Origin: an uncultured Siphonobacter sp. | GTDB lineage: Bacteria > Bacteroidota > Bacteroidia > Cytophagales > Spirosomataceae | Reading direction: 5' to 3' | NCBI GenBank assembly: GCA_913774715.1 | Contig: CAJYHS010000135.1 | Span: forward strand, 1-64,000 | DNA: 64,000 nt | Shown: piece by piece, positions 1 through 8,395 of the stretch | How positions within the stretch are numbered: position 1 is the first letter of the stretch | How the letters are laid out: each line of letters starts with the position of its first letter | Notes under the pieces: generated by a model | The model's database searches: none | Seen by the model: only the letters and a program-made list of their open reading frames with translations | What the model was told of the DNA's origin: nothing | Program-made: the position numbers and the translations under genes

Positions 1-653
1 GTCAGCGTCATCAGTAAAGCTACTACGAGGCAGTAAAACCCCAGCACGTTATGCAAATCATAATTCACGCGTTTGAGACTAGCTTTCCATTGGATGGAAA
101 AGGCCTGCTCCCGGTTGCGTTTGTCCCATTTTTTAGGCCACCAGAGCACTACTCCCGTCAGTAACAAAACCAGAAAAATGGCCGTTGTCCAGCTGACTAC
201 CTGATGACCTACTTCATCAGGTAACCATAGCTGCGTATGACCTTCGAGAATGAAGTGAAAGAAGTTTTCATGATCCTCCTGAGCCAGCACTTTGCCCGTA
301 TACGGATTAACAAAAACCAGTGAATCCGAATTTTCAGGCGTGATTTTTACTGGGGCATCGAGTCCATAGTACCACAGCTTTCTAACCTCTAATTCAGGCA
401 ATTGCTCCATAACTTTAGCCCGAATCACCGAAGGTGGCAGCAAAGCCGCCTCTGCCTTGGATTCGATGTGCCAGTATGGACGCAGGGCATGAGTGATTTC
501 CTGTTCAAATACCAGCGCACATCCCGTAATGCTTATGATCACGATGGGAATCCCCGTCACGATCCCGATCCAGAGATGGAACCAGTCGTTGGCTCTTTTC
601 AGCCAGGATTTTTTCCTGGAAGCAGGTTTTGAAACGTGGGTGGCAGTAGACAT
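1..653 (-). CDS. PepSY-associated transmembrane protein, 3' part cut by the window edge
   Basis: The protein starts at ATG 653 and stays open to base 1, so about 217 N-terminal residues are visible. After a short basic cytoplasmic tail there is a first membrane helix (about 28-48), a long periplasmic segment of PepSY type with a conserved VFVNPYTGKVL stretch, a second helix followed by WWPKKWDKRNREQ, and a DLHNVLGFY segment entering a further helix. This order is typical of PepSY-domain iron-regulated membrane proteins, which are thought to act in the inner membrane on reduction or release of iron from imported siderophores. It lies 86 bp downstream of a DUF4374 lipoprotein gene and a TonB-dependent receptor gene on the same strand, which supports that role. 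The C-terminus is not visible. Confidence 0.85.
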   Translation of the reverse strand, partial: MSTATHVSKPASRKKSWLKRANDWFHLWIGIVTGIPIVIISITGCALVFEQEITHALRPYWHIESKAEAALLPPSVIRAKVMEQLPELEVRKLWYYGLDAPVKITPENSDSLVFVNPYTGKVLAQEDHENFFHFILEGHTQLWLPDEVGHQVVSWTTAIFLVLLLTGVVLWWPKKWDKRNREQAFSIQWKASLKRVNYDLHNVLGFYCLVVALLMTL

Positions 654-739
654 GAGGGTAAGCTCGTTTCGTTGGTCAGACACCAAAGCCAGGAGAAAAT
701 TTCCTGGCTTTAATTGGGTAATGTAAGGAAGCAGGAATC

Positions 740-1945
740 TTACTGTAACTTGTCCAGGCGAGAAAAGGACGTATACCCACCCTGGATTTGCAGCCCTTTA
801 CTTACTTTATCGGTAGCTGAATCGTAAATCCAGATGTAATCAGTGCCTTCGCCCGAAAGTACCGCGATATAGGCTTTTCCATTGTCAACGTATACGTTAC
901 GCTCACTACCAAGTCCGTCGGGGATCTCGGTGAGTTTTCGAAGCTCTTTACCCGTCGATAGATTCAGAATAGAATACCCGAATTTGGTATTGCTATACCC
1001 CGTAGCCACCTGATATTTAATGATGGCTTTGCCGTTGCCTAAATTCATGAAAAGTCCAGCGGCGGGTTCTTTTCCAAGGGCTACACTGCCATCCACGTAA
1101 TAGGAAGTATCCAGTACATCCGAACCCTTTTTGATGCGGTAAATGGATTTAGCCGAGTACGAACCGTCTGACAGGACGCCATTCCAGCTGGTTAGAAAGT
1201 ACATGTCGCCCTGCTCATCGACAAACGAAGTAGCAAAATAGCCCGAAGTATTCCCCAGACCCGCCGTGCGATCATCCGTTGATAATTGCGTTACGGCAAA
1301 AGCAGGATAGGAAACCGCCATAGTGTAGAGTTTCTTATAGAGAGCGTAGGTAGTGGTATTAACCATGATAGTTGAGAAATACAGCTTTCCATCTTTATAC
1401 TGAATATCTCCCCCTACGCGGTAAGCGGAGTAACCCGTAGGAATTTCGGGCAGACCCGTTACCGTACCGTTAGTAATGGCCAGGGTGGTAGTGTTGATAA
1501 TGGCATAGTTAATGGCTTTGCCCGAAGCCGCCAGACCAATCATGACCAGCGTGTTCTCATCAATCCAGGTATGACCCGCTAGCGAAGAAAAATAGGTAAA
1601 GGGCACCTGTTTGACCGTGCTGACAGCCCCATCTTTAAGCTGATATTTACCCAGGCGACCTTCGGTGGTGTTGTAGTAGTAATAATAGCCTCCGCGGGAA
1701 ATCACAGAGTTGTTCAGCGTAGTAGTGACATCGATCCCATTGCCTTCGAGTTTGGTGCTGCCTTCGCTCAGGCTGCTTACACCCATAATGTAATAACTCG
1801 TATTCGGCCAGCTACCCAGCTGCGTCCAGATGCCAAAACTCGAGGCTACGGGTTCTACCCTGCTCGTTTCTTCTTTTTTGCTACAGCCCGAAAGGGCAGA
1901 TAGTGCCGTCAGGACAAACACAAAAGTTCTACAGAACTTTAACAT
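740..1945 (-). CDS. DUF4374 family lipoprotein
   Basis: This is a 401-residue protein with a lipoprotein signal (LTALSALSGC, Cys near residue 21). The rest is beta-rich, with repeated short strands and a Tyr run (GGYYYYY), as in DUF4374 proteins, which probably form a propeller at the cell surface or in the periplasm. DUF4374 genes in Bacteroidota commonly sit beside TonB-dependent siderophore receptors; here the receptor is 33 bp upstream and a PepSY protein is downstream, so the three look like one iron-uptake operon. The biochemical function is not established. A clear paralogue lies at 9053-10273: both share an IYRIK...LDTSY segment and a KGL...F.RLD C-terminus. Confidence 0.85.
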   Translation of the reverse strand: MLKFCRTFVFVLTALSALSGCSKKEETSRVEPVASSFGIWTQLGSWPNTSYYIMGVSSLSEGSTKLEGNGIDVTTTLNNSVISRGGYYYYYNTTEGRLGKYQLKDGAVSTVKQVPFTYFSSLAGHTWIDENTLVMIGLAASGKAINYAIINTTTLAITNGTVTGLPEIPTGYSAYRVGGDIQYKDGKLYFSTIMVNTTTYALYKKLYTMAVSYPAFAVTQLSTDDRTAGLGNTSGYFATSFVDEQGDMYFLTSWNGVLSDGSYSAKSIYRIKKGSDVLDTSYYVDGSVALGKEPAAGLFMNLGNGKAIIKYQVATGYSNTKFGYSILNLSTGKELRKLTEIPDGLGSERNVYVDNGKAYIAVLSGEGTDYIWIYDSATDKVSKGLQIQGGYTSFSRLDKLQ

Positions 1946-1978
1946 GATGATGTAAGGATTAAAATGAAATGATGGGAG

Positions 1979-4336
1979 TTACTTGAGAAAATAGCGGAAC
2001 TTGACAAACAAAGCCCGCCCCGGTCTTTGCAGTCGAAAGTTGTCGAAGGCCAGCTGATTGGTCAGGTTTTTGGCTTCCAGCGAGAGGTTATACCGGCCAT
2101 TTTCGAGTGAATAGGCCAGCATCAAATTATGAATCAGCTGTTTGGGAATGATTTCTAATGAGTTAGTGGTCGCAAACCCTTCCCAGGAGCGGTAATACCA
2201 GTGGGTATAAGAAGTACTCCAGTTGACTTGCAGGCGAGAGGCTTTCTGCCAGACATTACTCCGCCCCCAACCCAAATCCAGGTTACCAAACATCCAGGGC
2301 TGGTTGGGCACTTTTTTCCGATACGTGGCCGAGACCGTTCCAGACCCGCTGTTATTGACAAAGCGGGTGTTATCCAGAGCATTCTGATACGTTACATTCA
2401 GCATAGCACTAAAGCCAGATCGGTCGTTGTAGCGTACCTCGGCATCGGCTCCGCGAATGAGCACATTGGAAAGGTTTTCGTATTTGATCTGATTATTACT
2501 GTATTGATTGGCGTAGATAAAGCCTTCGGCCTTGCGTAAGAAAGTAGAGGCTTCGGCATATACGTTATGACTACCCTTCTGACGACCATAAAAACCACCT
2601 AGATTCAAATTATCACTCGATTCTGGGTTCAACTCCAGGTTATTGATGACTTGGTACCCGTCACCAAATACTTCGTTTACGTCCTGCAGTCGGTAGGTAT
2701 GTTCGTAAGAAGCTTTAATTCCTGAATTCTTATCGATTTTGTACACTGAAGCCAGCCCATACCCAACATACGGTTTGAAACTATGCATCGGTACGTAGCG
2801 GGCCAGACTCAAATCGTACTGCTTTTTATCCGTAGCAACGCCGTAGAATTTACCCATGAAGGTATTCGTCAGCCGATCCCAGAATTTTTGCTGATAAGCC
2901 AGTCCCACCAAGTGTTTACTTAACCGGCCCGGAACGTCGTCTTCCGTCGCTACCAGCGAGTTATAGGTTTCATTGGTCACCTGGTCAAACGTGTAGTTGA
3001 CATTCAGATCATGATTTTCCGCCAGGTGATAGTTGGCATTCAGCCGGGTAAAATAGCGGGGCCGGGTTACCTGCGTGATGCGGTAACTACCCGTTTCGGG
3101 ATTCCCCTCAATGTACTGGCCATCCCAGTAATACTTGCGAAGTGTGGTATCAGCCAGGGCGTATTCATCCCGGGAATAGGTTGCATAAAGATTTACGTCC
3201 AGATGCCCATTCACTAGTCCATCCTTTTTGTAGCGTACACTCAGGTTACGGCCCGTGCCGTTGCGGGTAACGGCTCCGTATACGATAGACTGACGCACAC
3301 CCGTTTGCACCTGTTTATCGTAGGTGGTATAACTAAAGCCCAGAAACAGGACATCCGCCCACTTTTTATTAACCAGCCCAATTTCAGCCTGACCCATCCA
3401 GGAACGGTAGCGATCGTGGAAACGTCGGGCATTGGTGATAACAAACTCATTATTCTCAAAATCCCGGACTTCTACCTCCCGCATGAGGTAGTTATTCAGC
3501 GAATAATTAAAGAAAGAAGAACCCTTCAACACCAGTCCTAACGAAGGCTTAACCCACTGGCCGGTGATGGCACCCTGGTGCGTCTGAAACGAGCCGTAGC
3601 TATGACTTACATCCAGGTAATTGCTCAGCGATTTATTCGTTACGATATTTACCGCTCCACCCAGAGCATCACTGCCGAGTTCAACGGGAGCCACGCCTTT
3701 ATAGACTTCAATCCGTTCGGCCAGGTTAATGGGAATATTATTGAGATTCATGGCACTACCCATAATTTCCAACGGAATTCCATCGAGAAAAAACTTGATG
3801 GATTTACCCGATAAGCCATTGATGGAAAACTCAAAATCGGAGCCCATCCCGCCCTGCTCACGGATTTTAATGCCCGTTGAGCGGTTTAATACCTGCCCTA
3901 AATCAGCAGTGGTATTGGCCAGTTTTCGGGCATCAATGGCACTTACAGCAAAAGCCTGCTCTCGAAGTTGCTGAGTTTCGGTTTTCCCGTGCACGGTTAC
4001 TTCATCCATGTTTACGGAAGAAGCCGTCAGCACTACTTCTAGTGTCACGACGGGCTGAGCACTCGTAGCCGAAACTGTTTCTTCGATCCGAGTATAACCA
4101 ATGCTGGAAAATTCGAGGATATAACTACCTGCTTTACTTAAGGCTAACTCATAAGCCCCTTTACTATCGGTATGGGTTCCGGTCTGGCGACCCTTGATTT
4201 TCACGCTTACGCCTTCGAGGGCTTCTCCATCCAAACCGGAAACTTTACCCGTAACCTTAAACTGAGCCATCACTCCCATTGAAGTCAGGGAGAGGAATAC
4301 CGCTAGAATGTAAAAGAGAGGTTTTTTAGAACACAT
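1979..4336 (-). CDS. TonB-dependent receptor (siderophore type)
   Basis: This is a 785-residue outer-membrane transporter. It has a signal peptide ending near MGVMAQ, then a carboxypeptidase-regulatory-like domain (about 26-112: VTGKVSGLDGEALEGVSV), a plug domain (about 130-235, with INGLSGKSIKFFLDGIPLE and YKGVAPVELGSDALGGAVN), and a beta-barrel ending in the aromatic C-terminus FVKFRYFLK. Such receptors import iron-siderophore or similar complexes using TonB-ExbBD energy. It is first in a minus-strand set with the DUF4374 lipoprotein and a PepSY protein. The single-gene arrangement without SusD fits siderophore rather than polysaccharide uptake. The substrate cannot be read from the sequence. 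Confidence 0.92.
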   Translation of the reverse strand: MCSKKPLFYILAVFLSLTSMGVMAQFKVTGKVSGLDGEALEGVSVKIKGRQTGTHTDSKGAYELALSKAGSYILEFSSIGYTRIEETVSATSAQPVVTLEVVLTASSVNMDEVTVHGKTETQQLREQAFAVSAIDARKLANTTADLGQVLNRSTGIKIREQGGMGSDFEFSINGLSGKSIKFFLDGIPLEIMGSAMNLNNIPINLAERIEVYKGVAPVELGSDALGGAVNIVTNKSLSNYLDVSHSYGSFQTHQGAITGQWVKPSLGLVLKGSSFFNYSLNNYLMREVEVRDFENNEFVITNARRFHDRYRSWMGQAEIGLVNKKWADVLFLGFSYTTYDKQVQTGVRQSIVYGAVTRNGTGRNLSVRYKKDGLVNGHLDVNLYATYSRDEYALADTTLRKYYWDGQYIEGNPETGSYRITQVTRPRYFTRLNANYHLAENHDLNVNYTFDQVTNETYNSLVATEDDVPGRLSKHLVGLAYQQKFWDRLTNTFMGKFYGVATDKKQYDLSLARYVPMHSFKPYVGYGLASVYKIDKNSGIKASYEHTYRLQDVNEVFGDGYQVINNLELNPESSDNLNLGGFYGRQKGSHNVYAEASTFLRKAEGFIYANQYSNNQIKYENLSNVLIRGADAEVRYNDRSGFSAMLNVTYQNALDNTRFVNNSGSGTVSATYRKKVPNQPWMFGNLDLGWGRSNVWQKASRLQVNWSTSYTHWYYRSWEGFATTNSLEIIPKQLIHNLMLAYSLENGRYNLSLEAKNLTNQLAFDNFRLQRPGRALFVKFRYFLK

Positions 4337-4637
4337 GGGGTAGAAAGATTACCGGAATCAGAAGCCTTAGCTATTCTGATTTCCCCCATAGTTGCTCAGA
4401 CGGATTAATCCCGCAATACCATTTGAAGATATTTTATATTTTCATCACAAACCCTTACTTACCAGACTATTACCCCATAAAAAACTAGAATCATATTAGC
4501 GTATATCGGCTCCTTACTGATCCTTAGAAAATAAATAAAAGCCTTTTAATAAATTTTAACGGGGGTAGTTCGCTGCTGATCCATGGCTTCCTTTTCTTGA
4601 TATAAAATTTAGAAAAACATGCCTTACTCTTAAGCCT
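4337..4637. other. Divergent intergenic region (301 bp)
   Basis: This AT-rich gap lies between the start codons of the minus-strand TonB receptor and a plus-strand hypothetical gene, so it should hold promoters for both. I found no full TTG-N19-22-TAnnTTTG promoter and no convincing Fur-like operator in it. No ORF of note is present. Confidence 0.5.
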
Positions 4638-5057
4638 ATGAAATTCTTGACCTTGTCTATTCTATGCTTTATCATGGGTATTTCAATCGCCCCAGGACAG
4701 AACCGACCGAGTACTAAAATTTACTTTTACTGCTGGCCTTCCAGTTCCCTTACCATTACCCAGGCTCCTGACCAACCCATTAAAATTAGTAAATGCACTT
4801 TATTGGAAAGCTCAGTCGATAGTATTGGTATTCAAATCACTAGAAAGAAGAGCGTTTATCTGCATTTTGAGCCGGGGAAAACCTATTACTTCCAGCGAAC
4901 CTTGACTGATGACATGAGTTTGGATGCCACCGGTGTGCTCACCTCAATGACCGAAGAAACGTTTTGGCTTAATGCTCATTTTTCAAGAATCGGAACGTAT
5001 CGCCATTACCGCTTAGATACATTATCAGGCTTGCAATTGGTCGAAGAAGAAAAATAG
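4638..5057 (+). CDS. Small secreted protein, DUF2846-like
   Basis: This 139-residue protein has an N-terminal signal peptide (cleavage probably near IAPGQ). The mature part is beta-rich. It contains KIYFYCWPSS near the start and LHFEPGKTYYFQ in the middle, matching the pattern K-V-x-F-Y ... L-x-x-E-x-GK-x-YY-x-Q also seen in the protein at 15437-15868. That pattern resembles DUF2846-type small envelope proteins. The role is unknown. It stands alone on the plus strand between two minus-strand iron-uptake gene sets and is followed by an inverted repeat that may terminate both flanking genes. Confidence 0.6.
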   Translation: MKFLTLSILCFIMGISIAPGQNRPSTKIYFYCWPSSSLTITQAPDQPIKISKCTLLESSVDSIGIQITRKKSVYLHFEPGKTYYFQRTLTDDMSLDATGVLTSMTEETFWLNAHFSRIGTYRHYRLDTLSGLQLVEEEK

Positions 5058-5092
5058 TCCTTCACTGAAGATAGAAACCCATTGAAAAACAG

Positions 5093-5128
5093 AAGGAGTC
5101 CGTCTGATTTCAGGCGGACTCCTTCTGT
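5093..5128. terminator. Probable bidirectional terminator
   Basis: An inverted repeat AGAAGGAGTCCG ... CGGACTCCTTCT flanks a short loop in the gap between two convergent genes (ending at 5057 on plus and 5153 on minus). The T-run is short on both sides, so its efficiency is uncertain. Confidence 0.7.
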
Positions 5129-5152
5129 TCAATAAGCCAAAGCTTTCCCTAC

Positions 5153-6835
5153 CTAGGCATGACTCATCTGGCCTACTTTCATTTTTACGGGTTCTTCACT
5201 GGGCTGAAGGCGTTTTTTCTGCATCATTTTCCAAAGGATAAATCCGCTGATGAGCGAAAGACAGAGAAATAACACGTCGATGAAAAGAATGTCGTAAGCT
5301 TTATTTTTAAAGGTAACCCAGAACCAGTTTCCGCGAACGATCCCGTCGAGCAAAGGGAGCATAAAACAGGTAACTACTGATAAAAAGGTGGACTGACGAT
5401 TCACTAAATCCAAATCCCGGCGAACGAGGAAATACACACTCAGGATTAACCAGGGGTAAAAATACCAGTGATAAATATCGCTTTGACCGGGTTTCTCCAG
5501 AAATAACAGAACTACCATCGCAAAAGCCGTCACGGGTAACATACTCAGACTGGAAGAGAGGTATACGTTTGCCGTCCAGAAATTGAACTTGCGTTTACGG
5601 GCGGGGATATTCTTCTTATCCCGGGCTACCAGCCAGATCATTACGCCTGAATTAATCACCAGGCAGCCCATAATGCCGAGTGCAAAATAGATCACTTTCA
5701 GCGGTCTACCCCCAAAATCACCAAAGTGCAAATGATAAATAAAGCCCTTAAGGGTCTGAATGTAGGAAGGAGTTTCCAGCGGTGAGGTTTCAGAGATAAC
5801 CTTCTGATCTCGAACGCGGTAAATGATTTCTCCCAGTCCGTTAAGCTGAGCTTGGGTGTGGGCTTTGCTTTGCATGACTACGTGCATGTTGTCATCCCCA
5901 TAGTTGCGAATGGCTACCGAAGTAATATCACTTTTCTGCCACTTCTGCTCGACCTGACGTACCAGACCGTTGATATCAAATGAAGCCAGCAAAGGCTTGC
6001 CCGCATAGGCATATTCAGCCTTTACGCCATAGCCTAAATCCTGATAGATTTTATCTTCTTTCCCTTGATAAAACAGCTTGGTATAGGGAATAATGAGAAA
6101 GGAGTTAAAAATCAGAATGATCCCTGTGAGAGCAAAAACAAGTTGATACGGAAAGCCAATTACGCCTAAAACCGTATGCAAATCCGTCCAGACCGTCTTC
6201 CATTTAGCCATGGGCCGGAAGGTGAAGAAATTAGACCTTATCTTATCCCAATGCAGCAGTAGACCCGTAATGAGAGCGAAGAGAAAAATAAAGGAGACAA
6301 TCCCAGCGATCATGTACCCGAAGGCTACGCCAATGCGGAAGGGAAAAACCTGATTAAGCTGAGCCAGAAAGTGCAGGCGGTACAAAAACTCGCCCATGGT
6401 ATAGGAAGAAGCATAGTCTGCTTCCTTCTTCTGGCTGAAGTTATAGGTAAAAAAAGCCGAATCATCATCGCCTCTTCGTCCCCGACCCCCGCCACGTTTG
6501 GCTTCTGGTTTTTTCTTGGGTTTCGGTTTCTGCAGAGCCGGGTCGTGCGAAGCACTCATGGCTACGTAGGCTCCCATTGAATGCCGCTGTATAGTAAAAT
6601 CTACGTCTCGTCCCTTGAGGTTATGATGCCTGGAAAGCGAATCAAGGATGTAATTGTAGTCCTTTTGCACCAGCCCTTTGTGACTTACGTATGACTCATT
6701 AGTCTGCCAGGCTGCGATATCGTCTTTAAAAAACGAGAATGAGCCCGCAAAAAACATCACATACAGAATGGCACAAATGATGATACCACTGATGGTGTGC
6801 GTATTGAAATAGATATTGTATTTCCTGTTATCCAT
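5153..6835 (-). CDS. PepSY domain membrane protein
   Basis: This is a 560-residue inner-membrane protein. One helix lies near the N-terminus (about 15-35), then a long periplasmic region, a helix pair (about 170-245), a second PepSY-like periplasmic region, and at least five helices towards the C-terminus. This matches iron-regulated PepSY proteins that accompany siderophore uptake. It is the last gene of a tight minus-strand operon: DUF3325-like, DUF3649-like and this gene are separated by 2 and 6 bp. An odd feature is a low-complexity basic stretch near residues 103-124 (KPKPKKKPEAKRGGGRGRRG) followed by DDD in the first periplasmic segment. The second PepSY protein at 1-653 is shorter and not a close copy. 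Confidence 0.88.
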   Translation of the reverse strand: MDNRKYNIYFNTHTISGIIICAILYVMFFAGSFSFFKDDIAAWQTNESYVSHKGLVQKDYNYILDSLSRHHNLKGRDVDFTIQRHSMGAYVAMSASHDPALQKPKPKKKPEAKRGGGRGRRGDDDSAFFTYNFSQKKEADYASSYTMGEFLYRLHFLAQLNQVFPFRIGVAFGYMIAGIVSFIFLFALITGLLLHWDKIRSNFFTFRPMAKWKTVWTDLHTVLGVIGFPYQLVFALTGIILIFNSFLIIPYTKLFYQGKEDKIYQDLGYGVKAEYAYAGKPLLASFDINGLVRQVEQKWQKSDITSVAIRNYGDDNMHVVMQSKAHTQAQLNGLGEIIYRVRDQKVISETSPLETPSYIQTLKGFIYHLHFGDFGGRPLKVIYFALGIMGCLVINSGVMIWLVARDKKNIPARKRKFNFWTANVYLSSSLSMLPVTAFAMVVLLFLEKPGQSDIYHWYFYPWLILSVYFLVRRDLDLVNRQSTFLSVVTCFMLPLLDGIVRGNWFWVTFKNKAYDILFIDVLFLCLSLISGFILWKMMQKKRLQPSEEPVKMKVGQMSHA

Positions 6836-6841
6836 AGCTAA

Positions 6842-7117
6842 TCAAATGAGGTAAATTCCTGAAAACAAACCGATTAATACCACATAAATAGCCCAGGTTT
6901 TCCAGGCTTTCGGGATTAGAAACGCCACCAGTAGCAGCGTCGCCCAGAGTAGATAAGCCGTAATGAAAGAGGTTACAATGACGTATTCTTTGGGAAACAC
7001 GCGGGTTAAAGCCGCGTGGAAACTAATCGTAACTAGATAACCGCCTACGGAACCTGCTAGTACTTTCGAAAGCTTAATCCAGGGAGATTGGGTCAGGTAT
7101 TTTTTATTGGCAGGCAT
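6842..7117 (-). CDS. Small membrane protein, DUF3649-like
   Basis: This 91-residue protein has three likely membrane helices. The N-terminal part, KVLAGSVGGYLVTISFHAAL, and the W-A-x-L-L-L-V-A-F pattern followed by AWKTW resemble DUF3649 proteins, which in Proteobacteria sit with DUF3325 and PepSY genes downstream of siderophore receptors. It lies 6 bp upstream of the PepSY gene and 2 bp downstream of a second small membrane protein. The family call rests on size, topology and context more than on residue identity. Confidence 0.7.
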   Translation of the reverse strand: MPANKKYLTQSPWIKLSKVLAGSVGGYLVTISFHAALTRVFPKEYVIVTSFITAYLLWATLLLVAFLIPKAWKTWAIYVVLIGLFSGIYLI

Positions 7118-7119
7118 AA

Positions 7120-7449
7120 TTAGATCGTCATTTCAAGCAATACACAACACATATAAATCGCGGCAACGCCCTGCATGCGGAGGTAATTAAAGGGATCGAT
7201 TACCACCGATAGACAGCCTACGCCCATTAATCCCACCATAAAACCAATAATGCCACTGGCAACACCCCAGTTGAAGATAAAGCCCACCAGAGCGGCTAGT
7301 AAGAGAAGTCCACCCAGGCTACGAGCCTGGGGCTTGTTCTTAATGGCATACGCTGCAAGACCAGTCGTGGCGGAGCGTTTGTTAGAGCTAGAGGTAACTT
7401 GCCAGAGATAAAAAGCGGCAAATTGAATAAGGTATAAAGTACTGATCAT
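7120..7449 (-). CDS. Small membrane protein, DUF3325-like
   Basis: This 109-residue protein is the first gene of the minus-strand operon. It has helices near residues 2-18, 45-65, 68-85 and 93-108. The short basic segment between helices 1 and 2 (SSNKRSATTGLAAYAIKNK) is like the cytoplasmic loop of DUF3325 proteins, which accompany DUF3649 and PepSY proteins in iron-uptake loci. Similarity is judged by eye and is modest. The function of the family is unknown, although an accessory role to PepSY-mediated reduction of ferric siderophores is a reasonable inference. Confidence 0.62.
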   Translation of the reverse strand: MISTLYLIQFAAFYLWQVTSSSNKRSATTGLAAYAIKNKPQARSLGGLLLLAALVGFIFNWGVASGIIGFMVGLMGVGCLSVVIDPFNYLRMQGVAAIYMCCVLLEMTI

Positions 7450-7679
7450 ACGTGCTTAATGGTGATTTTCATCCTATTGGTATACTCCCAGAAACGAGAA
7501 GTACAAGACTGCTTTTAGTGAATGGAATCCAGCTATCTTTTGCGGTCATGAGGGGTATTTAACCTACTTTGACCTCTACGCTCAAGATCATCAGCCCTGC
7601 CCTATTGATTCATTACCAATCAAATGGCCTGGTCGAAGGCAGGTTTATAAGCTCCTTGGCCTTACTTTGTTAAGGCGTA

Positions 7680-7713
7680 CAAATATATCTATTTATATCT
7701 AGTCCAAATAAAT
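7680..7713 (-). promoter_or_regulatory. Possible promoter with inverted-repeat operator
   Basis: On the minus strand TATATTTG (7687-7680) matches the Bacteroidota -7 box TAnnTTTG. The nearest TTG (7707-7705) is only 17 bases upstream, shorter than the usual 19-22. The inverted repeat ATTTAT-N11-ATAAAT (7691-7713) overlaps the spacer and the TTG, as a repressor site would. Iron control is expected from the genes, but the site is not a recognisable Fur box. Confidence 0.35.
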
Positions 7714-7799
7714 TTAGTCAGATAATTTCAAGTGATTTCTGTGCTTGTTTCTCAGTAAGGCTACATTTTAGAAAGGTTGCGAAAGAAAAAAAGCAATGA

Positions 7800-7837
7800 A
7801 AGAGCCCCCGCAGAAGAATCTTCTGCGGGGGCTCTTT
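7800..7837 (-). terminator. Terminator of the NTF2-like gene
   Basis: A perfect 17-bp inverted repeat (AGAGCCCCCGCAGAAGA and its complement, 7801-7835) has a single central base. On the minus strand it is followed by TTTCATTGCTTTTTTT. It lies 18 bp past the stop codon at 7855. Confidence 0.85.
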
Positions 7838-7854
7838 GTTAGTAGGCGGGCCAA

Positions 7855-8202
7855 TCATTGCTGCTCGATACGCATGGCTTTCACTTTACCTGCTTCAAAG
7901 CTATACACGTGCCTTACCTGGGAATCACTCAGGATTTCACCTTCTAGATCTTTGATAACCTGGTGAACGCCAACGGCCATTTGGTTCTCTGCTCTGGTTT
8001 CAAAGGAAACAGGTTCGACTCTGGGATTGATTTGCTGCCATTGACGTAACCAGTAGGCTCGCACTTCGTCGTGACCAGCGACAAACCCACCCTCCCAGCC
8101 GTTAGGCCAGGCTACCTCACGATGCAAATGCACCAAAATAAGATCGATATGGCGGGCATTAAAGTCCCGGTAAAGCTGACGCAGCATGGTTTGATAATCC
8201 AT
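7855..8202 (-). CDS. NTF2-like (SnoaL-type) protein
   Basis: This 115-residue protein has the order expected of the NTF2/SnoaL cone fold: an N-terminal helix with YRDFNARHIDLILVHLH, then W(P)NGWEGG, a helix with EVRAYWLRQW, and four strands ending in HVYSFEAGKVKAMRI. Many such proteins are small ligand-binding or isomerase-like folds; no catalytic residues can be assigned. ATG 8202 is preferred to the TTG immediately before it. It is monocistronic with its own terminator. Confidence 0.75.
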   Translation of the reverse strand: MDYQTMLRQLYRDFNARHIDLILVHLHREVAWPNGWEGGFVAGHDEVRAYWLRQWQQINPRVEPVSFETRAENQMAVGVHQVIKDLEGEILSDSQVRHVYSFEAGKVKAMRIEQQ

Positions 8203-8395
8203 CAAGTAGGATAAGGTTTTGATTTCAAGAATAGATGAATCAAAACTACAGCGGGCTTACTGAGATCGAGCGTCGAAATGAATTGAGACTTTCGCGGATT
8301 TGCTTGAGAGTAGATTGATATTTAGCGAAGCATCACCAATCACATGAGAGAAAAGGTAATGAAAACGATTTCATAGTATTTTAAATCAGCAAGAT

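Larger units (their letters stand above)
7450..7854. other. Intergenic region and leader of the DUF3325/DUF3649/PepSY operon (405 bp)
   Basis: This region holds the upstream part of the minus-strand operon and the terminator of the NTF2-like gene. A possible -7 box lies at 7680-7687, which would give a leader of roughly 220 nt. I recognise no riboswitch in the leader. Short in-frame starts occur in it but give only 10- and 26-residue peptides with no support. Confidence 0.45.

Noticed and set aside
402-632. Plus-strand open frames overlapping the PepSY gene at the left edge
   Set aside because: They are in the shadow of the minus-strand PepSY frame, which has clear family motifs and continues to base 1.
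7450-7680. Possible riboswitch in the leader of the DUF3325/DUF3649/PepSY operon
   Set aside because: No cobalamin, TPP, FMN or other known aptamer consensus is visible; two short upstream frames (10 and 26 codons) lack any support.
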